Source of the DNA: an uncultured Collinsella sp.
Lineage (GTDB): Bacteria > Actinomycetota > Coriobacteriia > Coriobacteriales > Coriobacteriaceae
Direction: 5' to 3'
NCBI GenBank assembly: GCA_959023295.1
Contig: CAUFBM010000012.1
Span: 1 to 64,000, forward strand
Length of the DNA: 64,000 bases
Shown: in pieces, positions 55,010 to 63,746 of the stretch
How positions within the stretch are numbered: the first letter of the stretch is position 1
Layout of the letters: each line of letters starts with the position of its first letter
The notes under the pieces: generated by a model
Told to the model about the DNA's origin: nothing
Seen by the model: only the letters and a program-made list of their open reading frames with translations
Databases searched by the model: none
Program-made: the position numbers and the translations under genes

Positions 55010-56983
55010 ATGAAGCTCGCACTTGCACAGATCGATATGCGCCTGGGTGATATTGAGGGTATCTGCGGTCGCATCGAGGATCAAGCCCGTTTGGCCCACG
55101 AGCGCGGGGCGCGCGTACTGTGCGTTCCGGCTCCGCTCTTTATGGGTGCTCTGCCCGGCGGCCTGGTGGGCACTGCCGACTTTGAGCACGATATGTTGAT
55201 GGGCCTGACGGGCGTTGCCGAGCGCATCCAAGAGCTCGACATGATCTGCATCGTGCCCGCGGCGGTTTCGTTTGAGGGCCAGCCCCTGCTTGACTATATG
55301 ATGCTCAAAGACGGTCGCGTGGTGCCCGCGCGCACAAGCATCGCCCTGCAACGTGGCGAGAGCAACGACGCGCGTTGGGCGCCTCCGGTGTTTGACGTGG
55401 ACGGCGTGCGCATCGCCGTGGTGTTTGACCTGGACCGCGAGCTCGAAATGCTGCCGACCGGTGTCGACCTCATTGCCTATTTCCAGTTCAACGCGTTTGA
55501 CATGACCGACCGCGAGACAGCTGCCGTCGCCGCCGTGCGCAGCGGTGCCTACCGCAAGATCGCGTCCAAGCGCAGCGTATGGTTTGCCTGCATGGCGCCG
55601 ATCGGTGCCTATGACGAGTCGGTGTATACCGGCGGTTCGTTTGTGCTCGACGACTGCGGTCGCGTGGTGGCCCAGGCGCCGTGTTTTGAGGAGAGCCTGC
55701 TGGTTCAGGAGATTCAGCGCGGCGTGATGCTCGATGCCCTGGAGGACCATGAGCTGCCCCAGTTTCGCTCCGAGGAGTGGCTGTGGCAGGCGCTGGTGCT
55801 TGCCGTGCGCGACAATGCCCGCGCCCGCGGTGCGTCGCGTGCCGTGGTGGCGCTCGAGGGCGATTTGCCGTCGTCCCTGTTGGCGGCACTTGCCGTCGAT
55901 GCCTTGGGTCCGCGTAATGTGATTGGCCTGGTGCTGGGGCGCAATCGCATCTTTACGCCGGCGCAGGAGGAGGCCGAGGCCGCCCGTTGTTCCGCTGTTC
56001 GCTCAATCGCCGAGCGCTTGCACATTCGCACTGTCGAGCGCGATGCGCCGGATGCGGCGCGCGTGCTCGATCGCGACGTGTCGGCGGGCGATGCCGAACG
56101 CCTGCGTTCGCGTGCGCTGGGCCTGATGCTCGAGGATACGGCGCTCGAGCTGGGCGCTATGGCGCTGAGCCCGCTTTCCAAGACCGAGTACGCGCTGGCG
56201 GCGCCCGCGCTTTGCGGTGGCTACCAGGGCGATTATGCGCCCTTTGGCGATGTGTATCTGTCGACGCTCGAGTTTGTGGCACGCGTGCGCAACCGCGCCT
56301 CGGCCGTGGTGCCCCAAGAGCTCGTGACGCTCAACGCGGTAGAGGATTGCATGGATCGCGTGCTGGCGCAGGCGCTCTCGACGCTCGCCGGTCCGGTCGA
56401 CATACTCGACCGCGCGGCGCAGCTGCTTGGCGGGCTTGAGCCGGGCGAGGTCGATGGTGCGCTTGAGTCGCACGTAGACCGCAATCGACCTTTCGACGAC
56501 ATCCCGATGGCCGCCGGCAAGCCCGAGGCCTGCTCGCTGCTGTTGATACTCGTGCGCCAAGGTGAGGCTGCTCGTCACATGCTGCCGACGGTGCCGATCG
56601 TCTCGGCCCGTTCGTTTGCCGAGCGCGCTTGGCCGTACATGCTTGCGTGGTCCGATCTGGGGCTCAACGGCAAGGAGCGCATGACGGTTGATTCGCTGGC
56701 ACGCGCTGAGGTGCGACGCTTTGCCGACGACGATACGAGTGACCGTATGCGCGGCGAGATGATGGGCTTATTAGGCGAGCTGTTGGGTATTTCGCCCGAG
56801 CAGATGGAAGAGCTGCGCTCCGAGGACGGTCAGCGTCGTCTGCATGAGGGCATGAAGCGGTTTGAGGGCGAGGTCCAGGACGCCATCGAAAAAATGATGG
56901 GCGGCCAGGGCGGACCGCAGGGTGGTCCGATGCCGCATCCGCCGGTAGACCCCCGACAGTTCCCATTCTTCTCGCAGAACTAA
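55010..56983 (+). CDS. NadE-like protein (nitrilase + NAD synthase folds) lacking catalytic motifs, 657 aa
   Basis: Overall layout matches glutamine-dependent NAD+ synthetase: an N-terminal nitrilase-like glutaminase domain (about 1-260) and a C-terminal ATP-pyrophosphatase domain (about 285-560). However, the Glu of the nitrilase triad is replaced ('VPAPLFMG' instead of FPEL..G, Ala41), the Cys position reads 'VVFDLD' (Phe about 139), and the P-loop SGGxDS is 'EGDLPSS' near residue 289. So neither half should be active. 'ALSPLSKTEYAL' and 'YAPFGDVYLSTLEFV' still mark the synthetase fold. The last ~100 residues add a Met/Gly/Pro-rich tail. ATG 55010 has AAGGG 8 nt upstream. A regulatory or scaffolding role is a guess. 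Confidence 0.75.
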   Translation: MKLALAQIDMRLGDIEGICGRIEDQARLAHERGARVLCVPAPLFMGALPGGLVGTADFEHDMLMGLTGVAERIQELDMICIVPAAVSFEGQPLLDYMMLKDGRVVPARTSIALQRGESNDARWAPPVFDVDGVRIAVVFDLDRELEMLPTGVDLIAYFQFNAFDMTDRETAAVAAVRSGAYRKIASKRSVWFACMAPIGAYDESVYTGGSFVLDDCGRVVAQAPCFEESLLVQEIQRGVMLDALEDHELPQFRSEEWLWQALVLAVRDNARARGASRAVVALEGDLPSSLLAALAVDALGPRNVIGLVLGRNRIFTPAQEEAEAARCSAVRSIAERLHIRTVERDAPDAARVLDRDVSAGDAERLRSRALGLMLEDTALELGAMALSPLSKTEYALAAPALCGGYQGDYAPFGDVYLSTLEFVARVRNRASAVVPQELVTLNAVEDCMDRVLAQALSTLAGPVDILDRAAQLLGGLEPGEVDGALESHVDRNRPFDDIPMAAGKPEACSLLLILVRQGEAARHMLPTVPIVSARSFAERAWPYMLAWSDLGLNGKERMTVDSLARAEVRRFADDDTSDRMRGEMMGLLGELLGISPEQMEELRSEDGQRRLHEGMKRFEGEVQDAIEKMMGGQGGPQGGPMPHPPVDPRQFPFFSQN

Positions 56984-56987
56984 AAAG

Positions 56988-57015
56988 GTTACGCGGTTTT
57001 ACCAAACCGCGTAAC
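56988..57015 (+). terminator. Hairpin after the NadE-like gene
   Basis: GTTACGCGGTTT (56988-56999) and AAACCGCGTAAC (57004-57015) form a perfect 12-bp stem with a 4-nt loop just after the stop codon. There is no T-tract, so it may be an RNA-end protector or a weak terminator. Confidence 0.55.
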
Positions 57016-57028
57016 GAGTCGACGCTGC

Positions 57029-57126
57029 GCGCCCGCCAGAGCGGCAATCTGCCTTTCAATCGTCGGGCATGACCACCAGGTCAATGCCCTCCTCTTTCAA
57101 GGCACCTTGCTCGCTCTGGCGGGCGC
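57029..57126. repeat. Nested inverted repeat before ruvC
   Basis: Outer arms 57029-57043 (GCGCCCGCCAGAGCG) and 57112-57126 are perfect. Inside, GGGCATGACC (57065-57074) pairs with GGTC..ATGCCC (57079-57089) around a short loop. The whole region could fold as one two-level hairpin. Confidence 0.7.
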
Positions 57127-57193
57127 TCGCTTGCGTATGCTCAACCTACAATTCGATCTCGGCTGACTTATAGGGCTAGCGTTGTGTTATTCT

Positions 57194-57208
57194 AGAACAG
57201 ACGTTCGT
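57194..57208 (+). promoter_or_regulatory. SOS box (LexA operator) before ruvC
   Basis: AGAACAGACGTTCGT contains GAAC-N4-GTTC, the core of the Gram-positive/actinobacterial LexA operator, and overlaps the promoter region (TTATTCT just upstream). ruvCAB is a classic SOS operon, so DNA-damage control by LexA is likely. Confidence 0.75.
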
Positions 57209-57263
57209 GAATGATGCGCGGGGCCTTGCCTTGCGCTTGGAAAAAAGGCGAGGGGAGGTTGGC

Positions 57264-57785
57264 TTGGTCATTTTGGGTATCGACCCCGGTTTGGCCCATA
57301 CGGGCTGGGGGATTATCGAGGAGCGACGTGGCGAGGTTCGCTGCCGTGCCTACGGTTGTATCGAGACCAGCGCGGGCAGCCCGCTCGCGGTGCGCCTGTC
57401 GCATATCGCCCACGACCTCAAGGGCGTCGTCGAACGCTACCGTCCCGATACCGCGGCTATCGAGAGCATCTACTTTGGCGCTAACGTCCGCTCGGCCATC
57501 CCCACGGCGCATGCCCGCGGTGCCGCGCTCGTGGCGCTTTCGGAATGCGCGCTCGAGATTGGCGAATACACGCCCATGCAGATTAAGCAGGCCGTGGTGG
57601 GCACGGGTGCCGCAGACAAGCGGCAGGTTGCCTACATGGTGCGCACGCTCACGCAGCTCGATCACGACCCTCACCCAGACCATGCCGCCGATGCCCTAGC
57701 TTGCGCCATCTGTCACGTTAACCTAAGCCGCACCCGGGCGCTTACCGGCGGCGAGTTCTATCAACAGAGAGGAACCGGATACTGA
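57264..57785 (+). CDS. ruvC: Crossover junction endodeoxyribonuclease RuvC, 173 aa
   Basis: Cuts Holliday junctions as a dimer. Catalytic acids are visible: Asp in 'GIDPGLAHTG' at the N-terminus, Glu in 'AIESIYFG', and the C-terminal 'DHAADALACAICH'. The start is best placed at TTG 57264, which has GGAGG 5 nt upstream and puts GIDPG at residue 5 as in the family; a GTG at 57207 lies inside the SOS box and is unlikely. First gene of ruvCAB; its stop overlaps the ruvA start by one base. Confidence 0.95.
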   Translation: MVILGIDPGLAHTGWGIIEERRGEVRCRAYGCIETSAGSPLAVRLSHIAHDLKGVVERYRPDTAAIESIYFGANVRSAIPTAHARGAALVALSECALEIGEYTPMQIKQAVVGTGAADKRQVAYMVRTLTQLDHDPHPDHAADALACAICHVNLSRTRALTGGEFYQQRGTGY

Positions 57786-58405
57786 TGATCTCCCAGCTCC
57801 ATGGAACGCTTATCGAGGCCACGATGAGCTCGGCCGTCGTCGATGTGTCGGGCGTGGGCTTTGAGCTCGGTATTTCGGGCAGCACTGCCGCCACGCTGCC
57901 TACGCCCGGCGGTGAGGTTCGCCTCTATACCCGCATGCAGGTGCGCGAGGACGCCATGACGCTTTTTGGCTTTGCTTCCAAGGACGAGCGCACGATGTTC
58001 GATCGGCTCGTTTCTGTCTCGGGCGTCGGTCCACGCCTGGCGCTTGCCGTGCTTTCCACCTATACCGTGGGACAGCTGTATTCCCTGGTAATGGCCGAGG
58101 ATGACAAGGGCATGGCCAAGGTGCCCGGTGTGGGCAAAAAGACCGCCCAACGCCTCATCTTGGAGCTCAAGAGTACCTTTGCCAAGGACAAGGGCTTTGT
58201 TCCGGTCGACGTAATTCCCGGTCAGGTTGCGATGCCGGTTCCCGCCGCCGCTCCCTCGGCGATCGATGACGCCCGCGCGGCGCTCCTTTCCATGGGCTTT
58301 AGCCCTCAGGAGACCGAGGTTGCCCTGAGCGGGTATGATGGGCAGGATATGCGTGTCGAGGATCTGCTCGGCGCGGCGCTTAAGCGACTCGGAATGGATG
58401 CGTGA
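57785..58405 (+). CDS. ruvA: Holliday junction branch-migration protein RuvA, 206 aa
   Basis: Tetrameric protein that binds the four-way junction and docks RuvB. OB-fold domain I (about 1-62, 'MISQLHGTLIE', 'YTRMQVREDAMTLFGF'), helix-hairpin-helix pair ('LVSVSGVGPRLALAVLS', 'VPGVGKKTAQRLILEL'), flexible linker, and domain III that contacts RuvB ('ARAALLSMGFSPQETEVAL'). Normal length. Start ATG 57785 overlaps the ruvC stop; its own stop overlaps ruvB by one base. Confidence 0.97.
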   Translation: MISQLHGTLIEATMSSAVVDVSGVGFELGISGSTAATLPTPGGEVRLYTRMQVREDAMTLFGFASKDERTMFDRLVSVSGVGPRLALAVLSTYTVGQLYSLVMAEDDKGMAKVPGVGKKTAQRLILELKSTFAKDKGFVPVDVIPGQVAMPVPAAAPSAIDDARAALLSMGFSPQETEVALSGYDGQDMRVEDLLGAALKRLGMDA

Positions 58406-59472
58406 TGTGGGAAGCCGATGACTCTCAGGACCTGTGGGCGACGCCCGGCAACTCGCCGGCGGCATCCATGGCGCACGGTGAGCGCATGGTGGGCTCGGAG
58501 CTGACGCCCGAAGACCTCGATGTCGACCGTACCCTGCGTCCCCAGCGCCTGGACGACTACTGCGGTCAGGAGCATATCAAGCAGAGCCTTCGCGTGCTGA
58601 TCGAGGCGGCGCAGAGCCGTGGCGAGACGCTCGACCACGTGATCTTCTCGGGTCCTCCGGGCCTGGGCAAGACCACGCTGGCTACCGTTATCGCCAACGA
58701 GCTGGGCGCTCAGATCAAGACGACGAGTGGCCCGGCCATTGCGCGTACCGGCGACCTCGCGGCTATCCTGACTAACTTGCAGCCGGGTGACGTACTGTTT
58801 ATCGACGAGATCCACCGACTCAACCGTTCGGTCGAGGAAGTTCTGTATCCCGCGATGGAGGACTTTGCGCTCGATATCGTTATCGGTAAGGGTCCGGCGG
58901 CGCGCTCGATTCGCCTGGATATCCCTAAGTTCACGCTGGTGGCGGCAACGACTCGCTCGGGCATGCTGACCGGCCCGCTGCGCGACCGCTTTGGCATTTC
59001 GTATCGCCTGGATTACTACACGGTCGAGGAGCTTGCCCAGATCGTGACCCGCTCGGCGACCATCTTGGGCGTGACGATAGACCATCCGAGTGCGCTCGAG
59101 ATCGGCTCGCGTTCGCGTGGCACGCCGCGCCTGGCCAACCGTCTGCTCAAACGCGTGCGCGACTATGCGCAGGTGCGCGGCAACGGTCCTATTGAGCTTG
59201 ATATTTGCCGTCAGGCACTCGAGTTCTTCGAGATTGATGAGCTTGGTCTGGACTGGATGGATATTCGCATCTTGGAGACGCTCGCCAAGACGTTCTCCGG
59301 CCGTGCCGTGGGCCTGACGACCCTTGCCAGCGCGGTGGGCGAGGACCCGGGTACGCTCGAGGATGTCTATGAGCCCTATCTGCTGCAGTGCGGCTTGATG
59401 ATTCGCACGCCCCAGGGCCGTCAGGCAACGCTTCGCACCTTTGAGCATTTGGGTATCGAGCCAGCCGTTTAG
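58405..59472 (+). CDS. ruvB: Holliday junction branch-migration helicase RuvB, 355 aa
   Basis: AAA+ ATPase that pumps DNA through the junction. 'LRPQRLDDYCGQEHIK' start region, Walker A 'GPPGLGKTT', Walker B 'FIDEIHRL', sensor 1 'VAATTRSGMLTGPLRDRFG' with the Arg finger, sensor 2 'RGTPRLANRLLKRVRD', and the C-terminal winged helix. Complete. About 28 extra N-terminal residues precede the conserved part, common in actinobacteria. Start ATG 58405 is coupled to the ruvA stop (GTG 58402 is an alternative). Confidence 0.97.
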   Translation: MWEADDSQDLWATPGNSPAASMAHGERMVGSELTPEDLDVDRTLRPQRLDDYCGQEHIKQSLRVLIEAAQSRGETLDHVIFSGPPGLGKTTLATVIANELGAQIKTTSGPAIARTGDLAAILTNLQPGDVLFIDEIHRLNRSVEEVLYPAMEDFALDIVIGKGPAARSIRLDIPKFTLVAATTRSGMLTGPLRDRFGISYRLDYYTVEELAQIVTRSATILGVTIDHPSALEIGSRSRGTPRLANRLLKRVRDYAQVRGNGPIELDICRQALEFFEIDELGLDWMDIRILETLAKTFSGRAVGLTTLASAVGEDPGTLEDVYEPYLLQCGLMIRTPQGRQATLRTFEHLGIEPAV

Positions 59473-59618
59473 AGTCGGGTTTGTTTTGGCTAGTCTGTAG
59501 GCTATCGCTGAGCATTGGATAAACATATCGCCATTCATCGGTTACGGGTGTTTTACTATTGCGCGCCCGTGCTATGCTGAATTGGTCTTTTTCTCATCCG
59601 GTAACGAAAGGACCGCCC

Positions 59619-61286
59619 ATGCCTACTGACATCGAAATCGCACGTTCCGTCACGCCGCTGCCCATTACCGAGGTGGCTAAGAACGCCGGCGTCGACGTAA
59701 AGCACCTGATTCCGTACGGCTTCGACAAGGCTAAGGTCGACTATTCGCTGCTCAACGAGCCGACCGACCACCAGGCCAAGCTCGTCCTCGTGACCGCCAT
59801 CAACCCCACGCCCGCCGGCGAGGGCAAGACCACCACGACCATCGGTCTGGCCGATGGCCTGCGCCGTCGCGGTGTCAAGAGCGCCGTGGCCCTGCGCGAG
59901 CCTTCGCTCGGTCCCGTCTTTGGCGTCAAGGGCGGCGCCGCCGGCGGCGGTTGGGCCCAGGTCATCCCCATGGAGGACATCAACCTGCACTTTACCGGTG
60001 ACTTCCACGCTATCGGTGCCGCCAATAACCTGCTGGCCGCCATGCTCGACAACCATATTCAGCAAGGCAACCAGCTCGGTATCGACGTTAAGCGCATCAC
60101 CTGGAAGCGCGTCGTCGACATGAACGACCGCCAGCTGCGCCATGTTATCGACGGCATCGGCGGCAAGGCTCAGGGCGTGCCGCGCGAGGACGGCTTCGAT
60201 ATCACCGTTGCCTCCGAGGTCATGGCGATCCTGTGCTTATCCACGAGCATCAACGACCTCAAGGAGCGCCTGGGCGAGATTGTCGTCGGCTACAGCTATG
60301 CCGGCGAGCCCGTCCGCGCCCGCGACCTCAAGGCTCAGGGCGCCATGGCCGCGCTGCTTAAGGATGCGCTCAAGCCCAATTTGGTGCAGACGCTCGAGGG
60401 CACGCCCGCATTTGTCCACGGCGGTCCCTTCGCCAATATCGCCCACGGCTGCAACTCCATCATGGCCACGCGTATGGCCATGCGCTTTGGTGATGTCGCC
60501 ATTACCGAGGCAGGCTTTGGCGCCGATCTGGGTGCCGAGAAGTTCCTCGACATCAAGTGTCGCATGACGGGCGTTCGTCCCAGCGCCGTCGTGATTGTCA
60601 CCACCGCCCGTGCGCTTAAGTACAACGGCGGTGTTGCCAAGGCCGACCTTAACGACGAGAACCTCGAGGCCCTCAAGGCCGGTATGCCCAACCTGCTGCG
60701 CCACGTCGACAACATTCAGAATGTCTACGGTCTGCCCTGCGTGGTCGCCATCAACCGCTTCCCGACGGACACTGAGGCCGAACTCGAGCTCATCGAGTCC
60801 GAGTGCCAGAAGCTCGGCGTTAACGTTAAGCTTTCCGAGGTCTGGGCCAAGGGCGGCGAGGGTGCGCTCGACCTGGCCGATGAGGTCATGCGCCTGATTG
60901 AGCAGCCGAGCGAGTTCAAGTTTGCCTACGAGGACGGCGCCGATGTTGCTGATGCCCTCGAGGCCGTCGCCACCAAGGTCTACCGCGCCGACGGCGTTGA
61001 CTTTACGCCGGCTGCCAAGCGTCAGCTCGCCGAGCTGCGCGAGAACGGCTTTGGCAACCTGCCGGTGTGCGTCGCCAAGACCCAGTACAGCTTTAGCGAC
61101 AACGCCAAGGCGCTGGGCGCCCCCGAGGGCTTCCGCATCACCGTGCGCGAGCTCAAGGTTTCCGCCGGTGCCCACTTTGTGGTCGCGCTGACTGGCAGCG
61201 TCCTGACCATGCCGGGCCTGCCCAAGGTCCCCGCGGCCGAGAACATCGACGTCGACAACGACGGCAACATCACCGGCCTGTTCTAA
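59619..61286 (+). CDS. fhs: Formate-tetrahydrofolate ligase, 555 aa
   Basis: Makes 10-formyl-THF from formate, THF and ATP, feeding purine synthesis and, in some anaerobes, the methyl branch of the acetyl-CoA pathway. P-loop 'TPAGEGKTT' (about residues 64-72), 'REPSLGPVFGVKGGAAGGG', 'NLHFTGDFHAIGAANNLLAA' and 'LTGSVLTMPGLPK' are all family signatures. Full length. ATG 59619 has AAAGGA 7 nt upstream; a -10-like TATGCT with a -35-like TTTTAC (16-bp gap) lies about 45 bp earlier. Codon bias toward C-ending codons suggests strong expression. Terminator at 61311-61347. Confidence 0.97.
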   Translation: MPTDIEIARSVTPLPITEVAKNAGVDVKHLIPYGFDKAKVDYSLLNEPTDHQAKLVLVTAINPTPAGEGKTTTTIGLADGLRRRGVKSAVALREPSLGPVFGVKGGAAGGGWAQVIPMEDINLHFTGDFHAIGAANNLLAAMLDNHIQQGNQLGIDVKRITWKRVVDMNDRQLRHVIDGIGGKAQGVPREDGFDITVASEVMAILCLSTSINDLKERLGEIVVGYSYAGEPVRARDLKAQGAMAALLKDALKPNLVQTLEGTPAFVHGGPFANIAHGCNSIMATRMAMRFGDVAITEAGFGADLGAEKFLDIKCRMTGVRPSAVVIVTTARALKYNGGVAKADLNDENLEALKAGMPNLLRHVDNIQNVYGLPCVVAINRFPTDTEAELELIESECQKLGVNVKLSEVWAKGGEGALDLADEVMRLIEQPSEFKFAYEDGADVADALEAVATKVYRADGVDFTPAAKRQLAELRENGFGNLPVCVAKTQYSFSDNAKALGAPEGFRITVRELKVSAGAHFVVALTGSVLTMPGLPKVPAAENIDVDNDGNITGLF

Positions 61287-61310
61287 GCCTGCTGCTTATA
61301 GCCGCTTGCC

Positions 61311-61347
61311 CGCCCCGTCGTGCCCCAAGGCCCGGCGGGGCTTTTTG
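61311..61347 (+). terminator. Rho-independent terminator after fhs
   Basis: CGCCCCGTCG (61311-61320) pairs with CGGCGGGGC (61333-61341) with one mismatch, followed by TTTTT. Confidence 0.8.
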
Positions 61348-61464
61348 ATCCTTAGGCACGCGCATGTCTTGTAGATACCGACGGCCTTTGCCCATCATAG
61401 GCTTTTGCGCGGGTAGAATGCATGGATAACTTGATGCTTACAGGCGACGGAAAGGAAACGTTGC

Positions 61465-62454
61465 ATGGACCAGGACAAGACGACTGTGATGGGCGGATAT
61501 GGCTCCGCACAGGCTGGCGGCAGCGCCGATGCGACCCGCGTTGTGTCGAACCCCGGCAATGCTGCCCCCGATGCGACGCAGGCGTCCGCCGAACCCACAC
61601 GAGTTATGGGCTATAGCGATACACCGCGGGATCCGTTTGATTATGCACCGCAGGACCCGTATGGCAATGCAACGCCGGACCCGTATGGCAATGCGGCGGC
61701 AGGCGCTTATAATAACCTGCCGCAAAATCCCATTCCGCAGCCTCAGCAGACGACGTATATGCCGCGCACGGCACAGTCCCAGCCTCGTTATGAGTCGCGC
61801 GATCCGTATGCGCGCCAGCCTTATCGTGAGTACCCCAAGTCGATTCCGCAGTATGGTGAGGACGAGGAAGAGGCGCCGTCGCGTTCGTCGAGTGTGATCA
61901 AGAAGATCCTCATTGTGCTGGCGATCTTCTTTGCCCTCTCGATTGTGTTTGCCATCGTGTCGGGCATGCTCAACAAGCGGGGGAGCTCAACGGCCGATAC
62001 CACTGCCGAGCAAACCGAGTCCGCCTCGTCTAGCACCGTCGATCTGAGCGATATCCCGGGGCAGTACTGGTCCAACGCCAAGAAGCTCCTCAAGTCGCGC
62101 GGCGCCGATCTTTCGAATGCTGTGATTCTGACTGACGACGGCTCGACGCCTGTTGTCGATGCCAACTGGGTCGTCACATCTGCCTACTACAACGCTGACG
62201 GCAACCTGGAGGTCCAGCTTACGCGCAAGGACGGCTCGTCGGGCAATGCGTCCGGCGATCAAGGCACCACGGACAGCTCGAGCTCCAACACGCTGGAGGA
62301 CCTGAGCAATAAGGCGCAGGAATTGGGAGACAAGGCGCAAGAGCTGGGCGATACGGCACAAAACCTGGGCGATACCGCGCAGAACTTGGGAGACATGGCG
62401 ACGGATGCCTGGAACGCCCTACAAAACGGCATTTCGGGCGCACAGGGAAACTAG
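61465..62454 (+). CDS. Single-pass membrane protein with N-terminal Thr motifs and C-terminal heptads, 329 aa
   Basis: Not recognised as a named family. The cytoplasmic N-terminus (about 1-145) is Pro/Gln/Tyr-rich with three short Thr blocks, 'KTTVMGG', 'ATRVVSN' and 'PTRVMGY', and repeated 'DPYGNA'. Thr motifs of this kind are typical FHA-binding phospho-sites in actinobacteria (inference). A membrane helix lies near 146-168 ('ILIVLAIFFALSIVFAIV'). Outside is a PASTA-like ~60-residue domain ('DIPGQYWSNAKKLLKSRGADLS'), then four heptads ('AQELGDK', 'AQELGDT', 'AQNLGDT', 'AQNLGDM') forming a likely coiled coil. ATG 61465 has AAAGGA upstream. Converges on the CDF gene across a shared terminator. 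Confidence 0.75.
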   Translation: MDQDKTTVMGGYGSAQAGGSADATRVVSNPGNAAPDATQASAEPTRVMGYSDTPRDPFDYAPQDPYGNATPDPYGNAAAGAYNNLPQNPIPQPQQTTYMPRTAQSQPRYESRDPYARQPYREYPKSIPQYGEDEEEAPSRSSSVIKKILIVLAIFFALSIVFAIVSGMLNKRGSSTADTTAEQTESASSSTVDLSDIPGQYWSNAKKLLKSRGADLSNAVILTDDGSTPVVDANWVVTSAYYNADGNLEVQLTRKDGSSGNASGDQGTTDSSSSNTLEDLSNKAQELGDKAQELGDTAQNLGDTAQNLGDMATDAWNALQNGISGAQGN

Positions 62455-62487
62455 CGGCCGAGCGGCTAGAGCCTTAGCGGTGCAAAC

Positions 62488-62556
62488 AAAAACGGGACGC
62501 AGGATCGCGTGACCGGGCGCATAGGCGCGCTGGTCGGCGGTCCTGCGTCCCGTTTT
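62488..62556. terminator. Bidirectional terminator
   Basis: AAAAACGGGACGCAGGA (62488-62504) and TCCTGCGTCCCGTTTT (62541-62556) form a stem of 16 bp, flanked by A-run and T-run, between two convergent genes. The large loop contains further self-complementary GC-rich sequence. Confidence 0.88.
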
Positions 62557-62564
62557 GCTGTCGA

Positions 62565-63746
62565 TTACAGCTGCTCTGCCGGACGCTCGGGCGAGCTAAA
62601 GCCGGAGTCAAACGTGACGACGCATGATGCATCGGGCCTGCGCTCGTGCACGATGCGCGTGACGAGCTCCAGCAGCTCCTCGTCGGATATGTCAAAGCCG
62701 TCGGGACGCACCAGGTCAAACGAAACAAAGCCGTCGTGCTCGTGCAAGTCGTGGATGGAAAGCGCGGGGTCGATCTGCGCTACGCCGCGCTTGACCCAGC
62801 CGCGCAAGTCATCGCCGGTTGTTGCAATGGGGTCGCAGTGCAACGTGATGGCGATGCCCATCTGGCGTTTGATATCGTGTTCGATGGTGTCCAGAATCTC
62901 GTGGTGCTCAAAGGCATCGCCCTCGCCGGGCATTTCCACGTGTGCACTGGCAAACTGGCGGCCGGGGCCGTAGTCGTGCACCATGAGGTCATGAGTGCCC
63001 AGGACCTGGGGGTACGACATGATCCTGTCGCGGATTTCCTGGACGAGTTTGGGGTCGGGCGCTTGTCCCAGCAGCGGGCTGATGGCGTCGCGCACCAGGC
63101 CCATGCCGCTGATGCAAATGAAGATGCCCACGCCCAGGCCCGCCCAGCCATCGAGGTCAAAGCCGGTCGTTTGCGAAATGAGCGCCGCCGCCAAGACCGA
63201 GCCCGAGGCGATGACATCGTTTTTGGAATCCTGCGCCGTGGCGATGAGCGTCTCCGAGTCGATGCGATTGCCCAGCGTGCGGTTGAACGCCGCCATCCAG
63301 AACTTGACGAGCATGGATGTAGCCAGTGCCGCAAGGGAAACGAGTGTGTAAGCGGTGGGGGAGGGCTTGATGATCTTGGTAACGGACTCGAGCACCAGGT
63401 TGATGCCGACGGCACAAACGAGGACGGCGACAACCAGACCGGCGAGGTATTCGTAGCGGCCGTGGCCATAGGGGTGGTCTTCGTCTGCCGGGCGGCTGGC
63501 AAGTCGGAATCCGAGCAGGCTCACGATGTTGCTCGACGCATCGGAGAGATTGTTGAAGGCGTCGGCGATGAGCGAGACGGAGCCGGCGAGTAGGCCCGCG
63601 ATGCCCTTGGCCAGACACAGGGTAATGTTGAGGCCAATGCAAATGAGGCTTGCGGCAAAGCCCGCGTTGGTACGGCGAGTCGTATCGACCGGCTCGCCCT
63701 CGCTGCCGGGAACAAGCGTATGTACCAGCCGATTTACAAATAGCAT
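62565..63746 (-). CDS. Cation diffusion facilitator family transporter, 393 aa
   Basis: Exports divalent metal (Zn, Fe, Co or Mn) in exchange for protons. Six membrane helices; metal-binding residues in helix II ('SVSLIADAFNNLSDASSN', with Asp and Asn-Asp pattern), 'DHPYGHGRYEYLA' after it, and helix V 'DSKNDVIASG'. A C-terminal cytoplasmic domain with 'VHDYGPGRQFASAHVEMP' is extended by ~90 residues with 'IHDLHEHDGFVSFDL'. The start ATG 63746 has GAGGA about 9 nt upstream; starts at 63767 and further lack a ribosome site. The NNLSD form of the site fits Mn/Fe-type members as much as Zn. Confidence 0.9.
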   Translation of the reverse strand: MLFVNRLVHTLVPGSEGEPVDTTRRTNAGFAASLICIGLNITLCLAKGIAGLLAGSVSLIADAFNNLSDASSNIVSLLGFRLASRPADEDHPYGHGRYEYLAGLVVAVLVCAVGINLVLESVTKIIKPSPTAYTLVSLAALATSMLVKFWMAAFNRTLGNRIDSETLIATAQDSKNDVIASGSVLAAALISQTTGFDLDGWAGLGVGIFICISGMGLVRDAISPLLGQAPDPKLVQEIRDRIMSYPQVLGTHDLMVHDYGPGRQFASAHVEMPGEGDAFEHHEILDTIEHDIKRQMGIAITLHCDPIATTGDDLRGWVKRGVAQIDPALSIHDLHEHDGFVSFDLVRPDGFDISDEELLELVTRIVHERRPDASCVVTFDSGFSSPERPAEQL

